The notes under the pieces are model-generated. The model was not told where the DNA came from. It searched no databases and worked only from the letters and a program-made list of their open reading frames with translations. A DNA stretch of 64,000 nt from G963662265 sp963668545 (GTDB taxonomy: Bacteria; Spirochaetota; Spirochaetia; CADAEX01): assembly GCA_963668545.1 (NCBI GenBank), contig OY764868.1, positions 2,418,001 through 2,482,000 of the forward strand, written 5' to 3'. Positions 63,251-64,000 of this stretch are shown here, piece by piece; position 1 is the first letter of the stretch, and each line of letters starts with the position of its first letter. The position numbers and the translations under genes were made by a program.

Positions 63251-64000
63251 TTATAAGTTGTTGTCAGGAACATCCATCCCCTGTTCTTTGTAGTATTTGG
63301 CAGCGCCAGGATGTACATTACCGGCAATACCTCTGAAAGCACCGTCAAGACTCATGTAGTTGGCCTTGCTGTTAAGGCTCTTGAGTTCATCAAGGTTTTC
63401 GTAGATTGCTTTTGTGATATTGTAGATTTCATCTGCAGGAACATCATCCCTTGCAACCAGAATTGCCATTACAGATGCACTTGTAATTTTATGACCAACA
63501 TTGTACTGGTCATCGCTTGTTGTAAAAGGTGCATAGAAAGGATATTTTTCAAGCATTATGTTCAGATACTTTTCATCAATGTTGATTACATCAATATTTC
63601 CTGTAAGGCTGAGTTCTGTTACATTTGAGTTGGGATATCCTGAACACATGAAGAAAGCATCGATCTGTCCGTCCTGGAGAGCATTTTTACCTTCAGCCTG
63701 TGAAAGGAACCTTTCATCAATATCATTATAATCCATTCCGTGAGCAGCAAGAACTGATCGTGCAGCAACTTCATAACCGCTTCCTGCAGCACCTACACAG
63801 ATTCTCTTGTCTTTCATATCAAGAACACTTTTAATGCCGCTTTTCTTTGATACAACAATCTGAACCATTTCAGGGTAACATGCTGTAATTGCAGAAAATC
63901 CTCTTACAGGTTTTCCCTTGAACTGCTCGATACCTGACAATGCATAATGGTTAACATCTGTCTGAATCATTGCGAATTCATTTTCAGCGCTGCCAAGGAG
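63251..64000 (-). CDS. TAXI-family TRAP solute-binding protein (5' end outside window)
   Basis: The frame is open to the right edge; 249 C-terminal residues are visible and the visible start is upstream of the window. The visible part includes the domain-1 segment VQIVVSKKSGIKSVLDMKDKR, then GAAGSGYEVAARSVL, SQAEGKNALQDGQIDAFFMCSG and the C-terminal SLDGAFRGIAGNVHPGAAKYY, all typical of TAXI proteins. It delivers the ligand to the fused permease encoded downstream. The signal peptide cannot be checked. Confidence 0.92.
   Translation of the reverse strand, partial: LLGSAENEFAMIQTDVNHYALSGIEQFKGKPVRGFSAITACYPEMVQIVVSKKSGIKSVLDMKDKRICVGAAGSGYEVAARSVLAAHGMDYNDIDERFLSQAEGKNALQDGQIDAFFMCSGYPNSNVTELSLTGNIDVINIDEKYLNIMLEKYPFYAPFTTSDDQYNVGHKITSASVMAILVARDDVPADEIYNITKAIYENLDELKSLNSKANYMSLDGAFRGIAGNVHPGAAKYYKEQGMDVPDNNL

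Overview
The window looks like a chromosome segment of a moderately AT-rich anaerobic bacterium, most likely a spirochaete. The support is indirect: a binding-protein signal peptide ending in AGGKKEA, a TAXI-type TRAP transporter, a YesM/YesN two-component pair, and the overall gene mix. No rRNA, tRNA, CRISPR array or insertion sequence was seen, so the lineage call is only moderate. Both window edges cut genes: a molybdenum-cofactor accessory fusion on the left and a TRAP binding protein on the right.

The main theme of the left half is anaerobic purine/urate breakdown, arranged as two minus-strand blocks. Block 1 (1-5306) holds a fused 2Fe-2S/molybdopterin hydroxylase (XdhD-like), a hydantoinase-type amidohydrolase (HyuA), a small integral membrane protein, and a P-loop NTPase fused to a MocA/MobA-like nucleotidyltransferase. 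Block 2 (17052-30485) holds two PLP fold-type II enzymes, a YgeY peptidase, a three-subunit XdhABC-type hydroxylase, YgeW carbamoyltransferase, SsnA amidohydrolase and the large iron-sulfur flavoprotein YgfK. This matches the enterobacterial/clostridial yge-ygf-xdh set, except that two other PLP enzymes stand where YgeX (diaminopropionate ammonia-lyase) would be expected. No purine permease, carbamate kinase or ygeV-type regulator lies in the window.

Between the two blocks (5.4-17.1 kb) is an ion and osmotic module: CorA with a GTN instead of GMN signature, an unknown two-helix membrane protein, KtrA and a long KtrB on the minus strand. Divergent from these are a DUF432-like protein and MscS. 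They are followed by a PLP enzyme plus DgcN and DgcA homologues (probable D-amino-acid, perhaps D-glutamate, catabolism), a glycosyltransferase, a LapA-like protein and an unknown membrane protein.

From 30.6 to 46 kb there are mostly independent genes: a Cache/PAS receptor with a C-terminal four-cysteine module, a VOC protein, a MarR-MATE pair with a clear autoregulatory operator region, a small membrane protein carrying the same four-cysteine module, a disulfide-oxidoreductase-like flavoprotein, a PNPOx-like protein, TypA/BipA, an EamA transporter, a CHASE-GGDEF diguanylate cyclase, an NhaC antiporter, a Pcm methyltransferase and a sugar isomerase-like protein.

From 46.2 to 64 kb the window is dominated by carbohydrate or small-molecule uptake. 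It holds a YesM/YesN two-component system facing an ABC importer with two paralogous binding proteins, an isomerase-like TIM-barrel protein, a LacI regulator divergent from galT-galK with a recognisable operator in the promoter, an orphan sugar-binding lipoprotein, and a fused TRAP permease with its TAXI binding protein.
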